A stretch of DNA of 34,294 bases from Heterostelium multicystogenum (GCA_003667245.1 RCNN01000364.1:1-34294), one strand, 5' to 3'. Shown: positions 22,408 through 33,392, counted from the stretch's first letter. Numbers and translations are program-made. The notes: generated from the letters alone by a model not told the origin.

Positions 22408-25400
22408 ATGTCAATTAGAAGTAAACCCAAACCAGTGATGGATACAAGAGTAAGTCAATCTGAGGAAAAAGAAACACAGTAGTAGTGAAGCAAAAAAAAA
22501 AAAATGAGAGATCCAATAGATAACCAAGTTTAGCTAACATAGTGATGAAATAAATTATTGTAGGAAATAAAATGGGCAATTGAATTTGCTCAAAGAGAAA
22601 AGAAATATTACATTTCATAATTTAGAATCATGGCGTAATGGTGTGCTCCTGATTAGCACACTGGAAATCATCACCAATAAAACCATCGTCAAATACTATC
22701 CAACTCCGAAGAGTAGAATTCAGATGATTGAGAACATCAACATTGCCATGTCATTCATGGCTCAACACAATATTATAGCGAAATGTTCACCCCAAGGTAA
22801 ATAGTGGACAACGACTCGCCACAGCCTACTCCATTACTAATACTATTGCCATTGGAAAAAATTAGATTTCGTTGATGGAAATGATAAGGTTATTCAAAGT
22901 ACTATATATAGGTTGTATTTGGTTTCCAATGGAAAGAGTGTACATGCATCAACGCATTCATATTATAATAGTTCGGGCAGCAGTGGAAATCCTTTCAACG
23001 CCTACTTCTCCTTCCTCCCAGCCAGTACCCTACTCTCCCTCTCCACAGCCTATTCACCAATCAAATTCTTTCAACTCATCAAGTTCTTCCTCTTCACTAT
23101 CATTCAACCAATCACTTTCTTCTACTACAGTTTCACAACCCGAGGAGCAACCAGCAGCTTCCCCAATTCAACCAGATCAACAACCAACACACAACCCGCT
23201 CAACCACAACATCCACCTACACCACCAAGACCCACAACTGCGCCACCAAGTATAAAAAAGTATTGATGGAGTCACTTTCAAACAATTCTTCAACCAACAA
23301 TCTTTTTACATCAAGTTCTAAATCTACGATGGAAGTATCTCAGACAGCCCAACAAAACAACATTGCTTTTTATCGAAGCTACTCAACAGGCGTTGGAGTC
23401 ATTGGAGTCACTTATACTCCAATCAAAGCAACAAAAAGAATTTGAAGAACAAGCTGCTCAACAAGTAGTATACGAATATCAAAATGAAGAACAGGTCGAA
23501 CAGGTTGAACAAACAGATTATGTAAATGTAGAACAAAATCAAATACAATATCAACAACAGCAACAACAGCATACTGAGCATTATGCAATTGAAGAAGAAG
23601 TACAGGAATATATACAGGAGCATGCTGAGGAATATATAGAGGAGCAACAGCCATCGGAGGAAAATACTTTGGATAGTTCGATTGATGAAGAAAAGACAGA
23701 TGAAGAAATAGTAAAAATCACTGGAACCGGCGATGAGAGCAATGTAAATATTAGTAGCAGCAACGAATCGTCATCATTCAAGCCAATGTTGCCGGACAAG
23801 TCCTCTGAACTATCAAAGTCGAATGGAGAGTTGCCAATCGATCCTGAGGCACGCTGGAAAAGACGTCTACTGAACGGACGTCCAACCTCTGGAAGTGGAT
23901 TCAATATTGGTCGTGCAAGAAATAGTTTTATCGACCAAACTACAACTACCTCATCACTCCAGTTACAACTCAATGCCAGTGATGGTAATGGTGCAAGTTC
24001 AGCTCCAACCACCCCATCCAAGACCATTTCAAGACAAGATTCAAACTCTAGTGTAGAACCACAGGCTTTGCTGTCGAGCTCACCTATCAATGCCTCATGG
24101 TCGATGGCCAAGATTGAGGTTTCAGAATCAGAGAAGCCCAAGAGAAAGAAACCACTGCTCAACAACAAGGTTAACCCTGCCGACTTGGAGCGATACCTCA
24201 ATCCCGAGGTATTGCCAACCATCATCAAGTGTCAATCCTTTATTAGAAGATATCAATGCATCAAAATACTAAAGAAAAGAAGTAAGTCAATTGAACTTGT
24301 TGTCTCTGGATGAATACTAACACGTAGTCCATCCGCAGTTAAGGATAATATACATAGAAACAGATGCTTTAAAGAGATTCTCTCGTCAGAGGAGAACTAT
24401 GTCAGTGCGATCGAGATGATTGTAAAGGTATTCTATCAACAGATTGTATTCAACACCAAGGTATCTCCTACTCCATATTTGACACAGGATCAAATCAATA
24501 CGATATTCTCGACTGTCAATGAGATCTACTCGTTCAACACAGAGCTCCTGGCGAGACTTAGAGAGCGTGCCAAAGACTGGTCGTCTCACCAGAAGATTGG
24601 AGATATCTTTGTAGTGATGGCACCCTACTTGAAGCTCTACAAAACCTACTGTCTCAACTACGATAACGCCATTGAATGTCTGCAGAAGGCAAAGAAAAAT
24701 GAGAAGTTCCATTTGTTTATTAAGGCTTGTCTCGACCATCCCGAGAACCCAATGAAGCAGAGTCTAGAGAGTCTGCTGATCACCGTTGTACAAAGAATAC
24801 CTCGTTACATCTTGTTGATCCAAGATTTGTCGAATCACACCTGGAAGGACCACGTCGACTATGAGTCGTTGGGATCGGCACTCAAGCACATTCAAGCGGT
24901 AGCCAACGAAGTGAACGTGTCGATCAAGATGGCAGAGTCACAGTCCAAGGTGCTTGCTATTCAGCGATCACTGATAGGATGGGACGAAGTCTACGATCTA
25001 GTGAACCCATCACGTCATTTCATCAAGCAAGGTATCATCTACCAGTGCCATCTCGACATTAGATTCGCAAAGAACCTCGTCGAAATGATCTACTTTGCTT
25101 TTAACGATTCCCTTTTAATAGTAGAGAAGCGAGATTCTACAAAGTATCAATTCAAATACTTCTTTGAGCTCTCAAAGACCAGAGTTAAAGATGTAGATGA
25201 TAGTCAAGGTAAGTAAATACAACTTCATGAATCACAAAATACAAAGGAAGGATGTCAACATTAGATATCCATTACTAATACCCTATATAGTTTTACAGAA
25301 TGCAATTCATTTGATGTCTGGTGAGACAACAGCAATGGTATCATTCCATACACCTCAACTCAAGAAGAATATGATAGAGTTTATCGAGAAAGGAAAATCA

Positions 25401-26154
25401 ACTCATAACAATAATAAGGAAAATAGATATACAATTCAATCACAACTATCAATGTCCTCTATAGATTCATCATCCTCATCGTCTTTCACATCTTTCACTG
25501 TATGTATAATTGAGCCTAAATACTAGCTGCTATTTCGTTCAAATGAACTATAGAACAGTGGCCAGACCAGTATTCTAACAATAATACGATTGATTGTGTA
25601 TCCTATAGGATCTAAAACAACTGAGTGGACCATTTAATGTTCAGATTAAAAAGACAGAGAGTAAAAAGCTACCAGGAAAGAAACCATTCACTGTATATAT
25701 TATCGACATTGTCAACGAGTCGACGGGCGATGTATTCTCAATCTCAAAGAGATACAGCGATTTCGATACTCTCCACAAGAAGCTGAAGCGAAAGTTCCCT
25801 GATGCCGACATTAGAGACTTGCCAAAGAAGCACTTGATCAATTCACTCGGAACCAACACAGTCGAGTCAAGAAGAGTCATGTTGGAAGTGTTCCTACAAG
25901 ATCTTTTCCAGAAAGAAACCATCAAGAACAGCAGCTACCTACTGAACTTCATCAGCAAAGAGACCGGCAATGGAAAAGAACAGAAAAAGAACGCATCGGA
26001 GGGACAGTTGGACGGTGCCGACACCGTTACAAGACAAAAGAGCAAAGAAGACATTCAAATACCAAAGAGCAACTCAAATTCTAAATTCAACGACTTTATC
26101 GACTATGAGAGCGCAGACGAAGTTGAAGAGACCAACCAACCATCGAGCAGCTAA
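22408..26154 (+). CDS. RhoGEF with CH, IQ, DH, PH and PX modules
   Basis: Predicted guanine nucleotide exchange factor activating Rac/Rho GTPases at actin- and phosphoinositide-rich membranes. Exons: 22408-22449, 22564-22796, 22866-24281, 24339-25208, 25291-25499, 25609-26154. Calponin homology domain: EIKWAIEFAQRE, NITFHNLESWRNGVLLIST (after a one-base shift near 22604), DFVDGNDKVIQSTIYRLYL. A Ser/Pro/Gln/Glu-rich linker with frame shifts (about 22985-23400) follows, then an acidic Gln/Glu stretch. IQ motif CQSFIRRYQCIKILKK ends exon 3. DH domain: RCFKEILSSEENYVSAIEM (CR1) and TVVQRIPRYILLIQDLSNH (CR3). PH domain: HFIKQGIIYQCH to NAIHLMSGETTAMVSF. PX domain: FTVYIIDIVNES, SISKRYSDFDTLHKKLKRKF, FLQDLFQKETI. 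Ends in a Ser/acidic tail; AATAAA at 26209-26214. From 23363 to the end the frame is clean. Dictyostelids have many RhoGEFs; the exact orthologue is not assigned. Confidence 0.9.
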
Positions 26155-27288
26155 ACAATCCCAATTCCACAAAATAACACATAAGCAACACATACAATAT
26201 CACATTAAAATAAATAATTTTTAAATTAACGCAATCTTGTTTGTTTAAACAAAACAACTGAAACTAACAAAGATGTCAAAGGTCAACAGTTGTTGTTGTT
26301 GGGACGTGATCAATGCGCACTATCAACATTGATGGTTACTCTCTGATGTTCATTTATTCAATAAGCAAAAATCCCAGATATTTTACTTTCTAAATCATGA
26401 TCTTAGTTTTAGATATTTTCAATAAAATTTTAAAATTTTAAAGTTTATAAACTTATTTTTTATTCTATTTGCACATTCTCAACTGGTCATTAAAATCTTT
26501 GCTCTACTCTCGGTTTTTTTTAAGTTTATTATTTTTTTTTTTTGTTCCAAAAAAGTAGTTGTTGGGTGGTGAATCATTAACATCAGTAGGGGGTCGAGTC
26601 AAAAGGTTACTTAAAAGTGAAATTGCCAAGATAAAAGATAAAAGTATTTTGTTAATAATTTGTTGTTGTTTGATGATGTTGTTGTTGTAGAAAAGAACCT
26701 AATGAGTATAGGGGAGCCCATCCAATTTTTAATTGTATTTTTAAAATAAAAAAATATTATTATTAATTGTAAAGAATCTGATTGCGTAGCATTAGTTAGA
26801 TTCCTACTGTAGTGGAACAAGGATTCAATTGTGGTCTCTTTCTCAATTTCTAAATTGAACATATATATTCATTTTACATTTTAAATTTCATCACAAATAA
26901 CAATAGAATAAATTTAGTATCAGTTTTTTATTATTAGTATAAGTGTTTATTATCTCCTTAAATCTTAAAAACAAATATTTTTAGTTTACTAATAGTTAGA
27001 TAATTAGATAGGTGTTGTTGTGCTTCCATTTTTATATACAAAAAGGATTGAAACCTTTGCAATATTAGAATAGCATCAATATCCATTTAATATATATCAG
27101 TATTATTATTACTATTTAATTTAGTTAATTAATATATGTTAATTATTTAAAGTATTTCATGAATATATATTTTATACACTACAAAGTAAATTAATTTATA
27201 ATAGGAATAATAAATAAAAGAATAGAATAGTCAAATATATATATACATTTAATATTCATAGATTAATCAAATAGTTATAGTACAAAAG
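26155..27288. other. AT-rich intergenic region, RhoGEF to TLC gene
   Basis: Includes the RhoGEF 3' UTR signal AATAAA at 26209-26214. A minus-strand frame at 26611-26862 (83 codons, starting MFNLEIEKETTIESLF) is open but has no family likeness, and its middle is low-complexity AT. I would not call it without transcript evidence. The rest is plain AT-rich sequence, the right end being the TLC gene promoter. Confidence 0.6.
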
Positions 27289-28517
27289 ATGGAAGAAATA
27301 CCAAATTTTTATTCAAACCTTTAGTATTGAGATTTTAACATCATTATTATTTACCTTAACTTTATTTATTTCCAATATCCTTACACCACTATTAATCTAC
27401 AAAGATTTCAATAAACTCCCTAAAAAAGATAAGATAGAATGGAACTCAAGGTAATATCATTTATTATAATGTTATTTGAATCATTTATACTAATATTTAT
27501 TATTATTTTAGAATTGGATCAAATATTAATGCTATAGTTTGTACTTTTGGTGCAATTAAATGTTTATTTTTCGAGAAATTGGCATGGACCGAGAATCCAT
27601 ACTACGATATTTCACCATCAAGTACATTCTATATGAGATTCATACTTGGTTATTTCATTTACGATACAATCATTCTTTTCATCAATCACAGTCAAATTGA
27701 CAGCGCAACTTTAATCCATCATTTAATGGGAATACTATTATATTATTTAGGTGTTGTAAGTTGTAAAGACATCTATATTAAGTATATAATTACAGTTTTA
27801 TTAAAATTATCGAAATAATTCTACTTCCATTATTTTTTCAAACTATAGTCAAGGAAATATTGTCATTTCGTATTGGTATCTTATTTATTGACTGAAATTT
27901 CAACACCATTTGTCAATTTCAGATGGTTCCTCTACAGGGTCAACAAAAGTAAGGATTTTCATATACATTATTAATGGTTTGCTGATGGCTCTAGGCTTCC
28001 TTTTGGCAAGAGTATTGTATGCTCCAACTACCATGTTATGTTCTGGTCGCCAAATATTCATTGTCACTGAACCTTCCAGGATATATTTGGTGGGGCACAT
28101 ATCTAGGATATATTACTATCAATTCCCTTAATATGTACTGGGCATTCTTAATATTTAGAGGATTATACCGAGCAATTAAGAAACCAGACATACCCGCCCA
28201 AGAATCAGATACCCTTCCATCATCCCACATCACTCACACCACCCTTATCCTCGACAGCAAACCCAAGCCAACGTAGCAACAGAATCCACAACAACAACAA
28301 CAACATTGAGAACAACAACTACTACACAAAACAAAAAACAATACTCAACAACAACAACATCTATCACATATCGAATACACCCAACTACAAAAACAACAAC
28401 AACTACAACAAAAACAAAAAACAACTTGAATTTGAACAGTTTGATTCAGATAATTATCAGCTACATCTTAAAAATGTCGATTTGAATAGCAGCAGTAATA
28501 AGATTAAAGTGCATTGA
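27289..28517 (+). CDS. TLC-domain (TRAM/LAG1/CLN8) membrane protein, TMEM56/TLCD4-like
   Basis: Multi-pass membrane protein of the TLC family, which includes ceramide synthases and the TLCD proteins that affect membrane lipid composition. Exons 27289-27450, 27512-27755 and 27849-28517 join in phase. The first membrane helix (ILTSLLFTLTLFISNILTPL) needs one extra T removed near 27310. It is followed by DKIEWNSRIGSNINAIVC, LGYFIYDTIILFI and the paired-His motif ATLIHHLMGILLYYLGV, then LLTEISTPFVNFRWFLYRVN, a near-exact TMEM56-type block. One shift near 27965 leads to INGLLMALGFLLARVLYAP, and another near 28080 to INSLNMYWAFLIFRGLYRAI, the last helix. Beyond about 28280 an Asn-rich hydrophilic tail (ending NSSSNKIKVH) runs to TGA at 28515-28517 in another frame; an alternative end is TAG at 28274-28276. 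It is not a clear ceramide synthase: no homeobox or Lag1 motif is seen. Confidence 0.83.
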
Positions 28518-29226
28518 TAACAATAAATTTAAAATTAATTACAAAGTGTTTTTTAAATTTAAAAGAAAATAAAAAGCTGCAAATGGGTTGGAAAAAATTA
28601 ATCTAGATTAAATGTTGACCAATTTTCAAATAAATGAACTTATTATTATCGCAATTCATTTAAATTAAGGTTTTAGTTTTTTTTTCTACTTAGTTTTGGT
28701 TTAGGTCTTTTTATTTTAAAACTAAACTAATAATTGCAATCAAATCAAAGTTTAAGACACTCATTTCTTCATTTATTCATTCCATTCATCATTTATTTTA
28801 CAAATAATATTAGAGCAATAGAGCCATACCACACTAGTAGTAATATTAAACTACAACTATTGTTATTTTGCAAAAAAAAAACAACCAACCTACTAAAACT
28901 TGACACCCACTACAGTTAAGATATCTGTAAAGTTTTATTTTACTTTTATCGGATAGATTGGGTTATTGTTATTGTCGTTAACGTTACAACTATTTAGCAA
29001 GTGACACCGTCAACAAACAAATAAACTGTTTGAATAATTATTAAATTTATCATAGTATTTCTAATCTTAATTTATAGATTTAATAATAGTAATTCAAATA
29101 ATAAACATATAATTAAATAATAATATATAATGTTTGCATATTTAATAAATTATTTATCCAATTCTTCTTTGGAGTGGTACTGAAGCTGCCACTGCCAAGG
29201 AAAAAAGGCAAATAATAATAATAATA
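28518..29226. other. Intergenic region
   Basis: AT-rich with T-runs and a few short open frames lacking family likeness. The right end is the probable promoter of the Lys/Glu-rich gene. Confidence 0.55.
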
Positions 29227-31041
29227 ATGGAAGAGAGAGAAGATGACAGTGTCTCAGCAAGAGAACAGAAAGAATTTATTATTTCATTGAGAATGTTGTA
29301 GTAGGCGATGAAACTGCCATTGAATTTAGAAATGTCATTGCTAGAAAACCAGATGAATTGATGGAAAAATCTTTCCTATTGAATTATACTTCCGAGGACA
29401 ATGGTAGTACATCTGCTGAGCAAGAGCCAAAGATGACAGGAATGGTTGTATATTCCTTGGATGACCTTCCCATTGGCAAAACTGTTCATTTCTCCAGCTG
29501 GTGAGCCCATTTGTCAGAGTAGACCCAAAAACACCGTCAAATATTCCAAAGGGTAAGTTGAGTGCACTTTGGATTTTTTAATTATTTGAAACCCAATAAT
29601 TATTATAATACCCATTTTGATTTCTAATTTTCTAATCAATGCCTTTAATTTCCATGGTTTTAATTTAACTACAGATAAAATGTTTCAATGTTCAACCAAA
29701 GAAATCTGTAGCAGCTCCATCCTCTAGTGATAATGTAAATATTCAAAAGAACAACAACATCCACAGTGAAGCCAAGAAATGGATCAAGAAGCTGAAAAAT
29801 AATCGTTAAAGCTGAGGAGATACAAAAGAAGAGATTGGAAGGAGGCCAAAAGAAAAAAGTTAGCTGAAGAAGCAGAGCAGAAGAGAGTTGCCGCTGAAGA
29901 AGAGTCCAAGAAGAAAAAAGCTAGCTGAAGAAGAAGCCAAGAAAAACCAGATTGGCCGAGGAAGCCAAGAAGAAGAAACTCGCTGAAGAGGAGGCCGAAA
30001 AGAAGAGATTAGCTGAGGAGGCCGAAAAGAAAAAACTTGCTGCTGAGGAGGAAGCCAGAAAAGAAGAAACTTGCTGAAGAGGAGGCAGAGAAAAGAAGAG
30101 ATTAGCTGAGGAGGCCGAAAAGAGAAGAGAAAGTGGCTGAAGCAGAAGAGAAAAAGAGAATTGCTGAGGAAGAAGCTAGAAAAAAAAGACTTGCCGAAGA
30201 GGAGCCGAAAAGAAGAGATTAGCAGAGGACGCAGAAAGAAAGAGACTTGCCGAAGAGGAAGCCAAGAAGAAGAGATTAGCTGAAGAAGCCGAGCAAAAGA
30301 GATGGCTGAAGAGGCAGAGAAAGAAAAGAATGGCAGAAATAGAGGAAAAGAAACGTCTTGCTGAAGAAGCAGAGAAAAAGAGATTAGCTGAAGAGGCAGA
30401 AAAGAAGAGATTAGCCAGAGGAAGCAGAAAGAAAGAGACTTGCCCGAAGAAGCAGAGAAAAAAGAGATTAGCTGAAGAGGCAGAAAAGAAACGTCTTGCT
30501 GAAGAAGCAGAGAAGAAGAGATTGGCCGAGGATGAAGAAAAGAAAAAGCAATCCGAAAAAAGAGTTAGAGAGGAGGGAAGGTCAAAGCTATGAAAGACAA
30601 TCACCAGATACAAAGAAATTAGTTCACGTAAGTTAAGATAATTTAACAGTTAATGAATCTATTATTTATTCAATAATTTTATAATAGTTAACTCTTGAAA
30701 GACCAACAAAGAAAGGTAGAAAGAAGCCAGTAAAGAGAGTCTCACAACATCATGCTATCAAGGAAGTTCATTCATATTCACAAGCAGATGACCAACCAGC
30801 AACCAATGATAACAATGAACAAAAAGAAACCACCTCACCACTCAGAGCCAATCCAGCTGGTGGTAATGTAAATAAGTATGGTGGAATTGCAATGATGCCT
30901 GCAGGATTTGATTTAGGTGCCGTAAAGCTAAAGAAGTCTGCTTCATCACCCGCCAAAGACAACAACAAAGAGCCACAAGAGAAGGAAACACAACAAGTAG
31001 ATTTCCGTTCATTATTGAAAAAGAAACCTGCTCCTCAATAG
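29227..31041 (+). CDS. Lys/Glu/Ala-repeat coiled-coil protein with C-terminal DFRxxL motif
   Basis: Not recognised as a named protein. Start chosen at 29227 (MEEREDDSVSAREQKEF); the frame shifts near 29275 to YYFIENVVVGDETAIEFRNV and MTGMVVYSLDDLPIGKTVHF, a possible small folded domain. An intron at 29553-29674 follows, then FNVQPKKSVAAPSSSDN and SEAKKWIKKLKNNR. From about 29800 to 30590 the sequence repeats units of the type AEEAEKKRL more than 20 times, with several single-base shifts; this predicts a long charged single or coiled helix. After an intron at 30628-30687 the C-terminus reads LTLERPTKKGRKKPVKRV, YGGIAMMPAGFDLGAVKLKK and QQVDFRSLLKKKPAPQ, then TAG. DFRSLL fits the DFRxxL actin-binding motif known from myosin light chain kinase, so a cytoskeletal role is a guess. 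It is convergent with the MAGO gene, 209 bases apart. Confidence 0.65.
29800..30590 (+). repeat. Degenerate tandem repeat coding for KKRLAEEAE units
   Basis: Purine-rich repeat of about 24-27 bases per unit, such as AAGAGATTAGCTGAAGAGGC. Units vary mainly at silent positions and in length of A-runs. This is the coding repeat of the coiled-coil protein, and also where indels cluster. Confidence 0.85.
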
Positions 31042-31123
31042 TACATACAATAATATCACACTATATATCAATTGTTAATATCCATCCATAAATGTATAAG
31101 TCAACTGTAAATTCTAAAATCCC

Positions 31124-31129
31124 AATAAA
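31124..31129 (+). promoter_or_regulatory. Polyadenylation signal for the coiled-coil gene
   Basis: AATAAA 83 bases after the TAG at 31039-31041. Confidence 0.55.
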
Positions 31130-31250
31130 CTTTTATAGTATAATAATGCATCATCGTCTATTACTTTCATTTGCTTCCCATATCTTTATTCATTTAAATA
31201 TGGATGATTAGTTGATTATACATCATTGTTTTGTTTGATCAGTCGATTCC

Positions 31251-32141
31251 TTATTGGATTGGTTTAATCTAAAATAACAGGTAATGATCGTTAGTATGAA
31301 GAATGATAAATATCATGAGCAAATGAAATGATGGTGGTTGATATCAAACCTTTAAAGTGAAGACCAATCAATGGAAAATACAAGACATTTCAGATCTTGA
31401 ACTAAATAAAAAAATACTTTTAATCCTTCGGGATCTTGACTCTTCTCTACCTCTAGCAATGATCCTATTTTAGTTGTCTATAATAGTTGTTGTTAATAAT
31501 AGAGCCATGATTTCATGGTTAAAAAGATATTAGGTCAAAGATAGTTACTGTGAAAGAGATATGCTCATTGTTGTATACGATTTCTAATTCCTGTTTTCCT
31601 ACAATATTTGGTTCAGGCCAATCTTTGTCGTCTTCCCTAAAATGATTCAAATAAATTGTTGTAATACTCTGTGAAACAAATTGTAGCTCCATTAAAACAA
31701 AACATACATCATTACACCTGAATCTGTAATCATTTTCTTTAAAAACACTGATAACAGTATCACTGATACTAACTATAACAATAGAGATCACAATAAGTTA
31801 GTATTGTATGAATAATTGACGTAATTACCGTCATCTGCAAATCGTCAATCTATGATCGTACCTTCTTTTCTGATGATTGTTTCACTCTTGTATTTGGAGT
31901 TGTTTGCATATCTTAATTTGTTACCTCCTCTAAATTCAAACTCTATAAACTCATGACCAAACTTTCCTTTGTGTCCAATGCTATTATTTGGTTGGTAGGT
32001 AGGTAGGTAGGTTTGTTAGGTTTGGTGATAGAAATGTCAGATTTGATAGTTAGTTTATTTTGTAACAAAAGCAGATGATATGCTAACCTACTAGTATCTC
32101 AAGTAGAAATCATTTTTCTTCTTGGTTGATTCAGCTTCCAT
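31251..32141 (-). CDS. magoh: Mago nashi homologue, exon junction complex core, six exons
   Basis: MAGO binds Y14/RBM8A and holds eIF4A3 on spliced mRNA in the exon junction complex. Exons: 32141-32092, 31980-31862, 31772-31718, 31636-31549, 31477-31350, 31268-31251, with GT-AG introns. Sequence: [114 protein letters not shown], ending IGLHFK|IKPIQ. Total about 151 residues against 146 in man. The last exon codes only five residues plus stop but restores the invariant IKPI end. Two one-base errors are needed near 31365 and 31351 to keep the end in frame. Exon 3 ([18 protein letters not shown]) is the weakest part: it diverges from the family helix there and its boundaries are uncertain. Intron 1 carries a GGTA repeat by the acceptor. 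Confidence 0.9.
31984..32012. repeat. GGTA tetranucleotide repeat in MAGO intron 1
   Basis: About five GGTA units (TACC on the transcribed strand) directly upstream of the exon 2 acceptor; they form a pyrimidine-rich run followed by AAATAATAG. Confidence 0.8.
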
Positions 32142-32297
32142 CGCATTTGTACTCGAAGTGACAGAAGTAGTTGTATCTGTATCTATATTTCATTGTTGTA
32201 GAATTTCAATGAAAAATGAAGATTTGTTTCTTCACTTTAAAGAGATAAAACTTTAAAATAAATATTATTCTTAATTTTCCATTTATTTAGATATATT

Positions 32298-32328
32298 ATA
32301 TATATAGTTTTTTAAAAACTATATATAT
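32298..32328. repeat. Perfect 15-bp-arm palindrome, AT-only core
   Basis: TATATAG plus T-run mirrored by A-run plus CTATATA around a single central T, between the MAGO promoter and the tRNA-Pro gene. It could form a hairpin or cruciform. It starts 119 bases before the tRNA. Confidence 0.7.
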
Positions 32329-32416
32329 GACTTATTTTAGTGATAATAATCAAAAAAAAACATATTTCTAAGTTAGAATTTTTAAATTTAGCCAAAATTT
32401 TTTAAAATCCCAAAAA

Positions 32417-32487
32417 GGCTCCATAGTTGAATGGTACAATACTACCTTTGGGTGGTAGTGGTCTGGGTTCGATTCCCGGTGGAGCCC
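32417..32487 (+). tRNA. tRNA-Pro (anticodon UGG)
   Basis: A complete 71-base cloverleaf. Acceptor GGCTCCA pairs with TGGAGCC, discriminator C. D-arm GTTG/CAAT, anticodon stem CTACC/GGTAG with loop TTTGGGT (anticodon TGG), four-base variable loop, T-arm CTGGG/CCCGG with loop TTCGATT. Internal pol III promoter boxes are intact: A box TAGTTGAATGG at 32424-32434 and B box GGTTCGATTCC at 32466-32476. G after the anticodon and discriminator C are usual for tRNA-Pro. No intron. A T5 run at 32531 could serve as terminator. It reads proline codons CCA and, by wobble, others. Confidence 0.96.
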
Positions 32488-32713
32488 TAAAAATGGATAT
32501 TAAAAATTCCCCGTATGCGGATAAACATAGTTTTTATTCTTGGAATTTTAATGTGACTGTAAAAACACGAAGTTCAAAAATCATAAAAATAAGAAATTTA
32601 TAGTATAAAAACCGAAAATAATCAAATAAACAAATCATTCCAATTAATAACCCTAATTCCTCTATAGTTATAATTAATTATTGTTAATAGATACTATATA
32701 TATACGTTTATGT

Positions 32714-32767
32714 GTTACTCTTTTAAAGTGACACCTTGGGAAGTGGGTTCGAATCCCGGGTTTTCCA
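32714..32767 (+). pseudogene. tRNA-Lys(UUU)-like 3' remnant
   Basis: Anticodon arm GTTACT/AGTGAC (32714-32719, 32727-32732) with loop CTTTTAA gives anticodon TTT. A perfect B box, GGTTCGAATCC (32746-32756), and an acceptor-like end TTTTCCA follow. No matching 5' acceptor (GGAAAAC type) or D-arm is present upstream, the variable region is too long and the T-stem has one mismatch. So this is a truncated or decayed tRNA, about 225 bases after tRNA-Pro. Confidence 0.6.
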
Positions 32768-32950
32768 AGTTTTTTCCCCAAACACTTCCAGTGAACCCAT
32801 GTACTTTCAAGTCTGTATGATATCATCCCGCCATGAAGAATATGTAAATTGACAAGTATGTAAAACCATTGGTGTACTCTTGAAAAATCTTCTGTCGCTT
32901 CGAAATACTTAACAGTCCACTGTTGAAACACCTTGCTCCAAATAATAATA

Positions 32951-33002
32951 GGCAGTTCATGCCTCTATAAAATGGTGGTCATCACAACCGGCCTGTGGTT
33001 GT
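32951..33002 (+). repeat. Two small adjacent hairpins
   Basis: GGCA-gttca-TGCC at 32951-32963 and ACAACC-ggcctgt-GGTTGT at 32984-33002, followed by an A-run. They form a local GC island in AT-rich sequence. Function unknown. Confidence 0.45.
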
Positions 33003-33138
33003 AAAAAAAAGAAATCTGTAGGCTTCTAAACCCCTACCTTAAATAAACAAACTGAATGGTTATAACAACAAAAAAAAAAAAAACCCACGTTTTCCTACAA
33101 TTATAAATACCATATATTCGAATGTGTGGTTTAGAGTA

Positions 33139-33160
33139 TGTGAAATAATCATATTTCACA
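33139..33160. repeat. Perfect inverted repeat TGTGAAATA/TATTTCACA
   Basis: Nine-base arms with a four-base loop. It could be a protein-binding dyad or a hairpin; nothing else supports a role. Confidence 0.7.
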
Positions 33161-33374
33161 AGTTGTTGTGATTTGAAGCCAAGAATTGAAAAAATTCCAA
33201 ATACTAGAGTGAAAATGATGGCAGCCCTAATTTTTGGTAAAGCTATAATGACTCGATTACCAAATTGTTCACATAAATCGGAAGAGGGTCTCCGGATTTA
33301 AATGTGTTTTTCGCTTTTAATTGCTTTGCATCTCCTCTATTAAGTAGTATTAACATACTAGAACAATGTTTTTA

Positions 33375-33392
33375 AAACTAAAATTTTAGTTT
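33375..33392. repeat. Perfect 18-base palindrome
   Basis: AAACTAAAATTTTAGTTT with no loop, in intergenic DNA. Confidence 0.75.

Noticed and set aside
23423..24228. Long minus-strand open frames opposite the RhoGEF linker
   Set aside because: They are the antisense of Gln/Glu and Ser codons in the clean plus-strand exon; no splice logic or family likeness.
26611..26862. Minus-strand 83-codon frame
   Set aside because: Starts with ATG but has low-complexity AT middle, no family likeness and no supporting neighbours; left as uncertain intergenic.
30176..30613. Minus-strand 145-codon frame rich in Phe and Ser
   Set aside because: Antisense of the AEEAEKKRL coding repeat; purine repeats give stop-free opposite strands.
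32674..32931. Minus-strand 85-codon frame
   Set aside because: Overlaps the tRNA-Lys remnant antisense (GIRTHFPRC is a typical T-arm translation).
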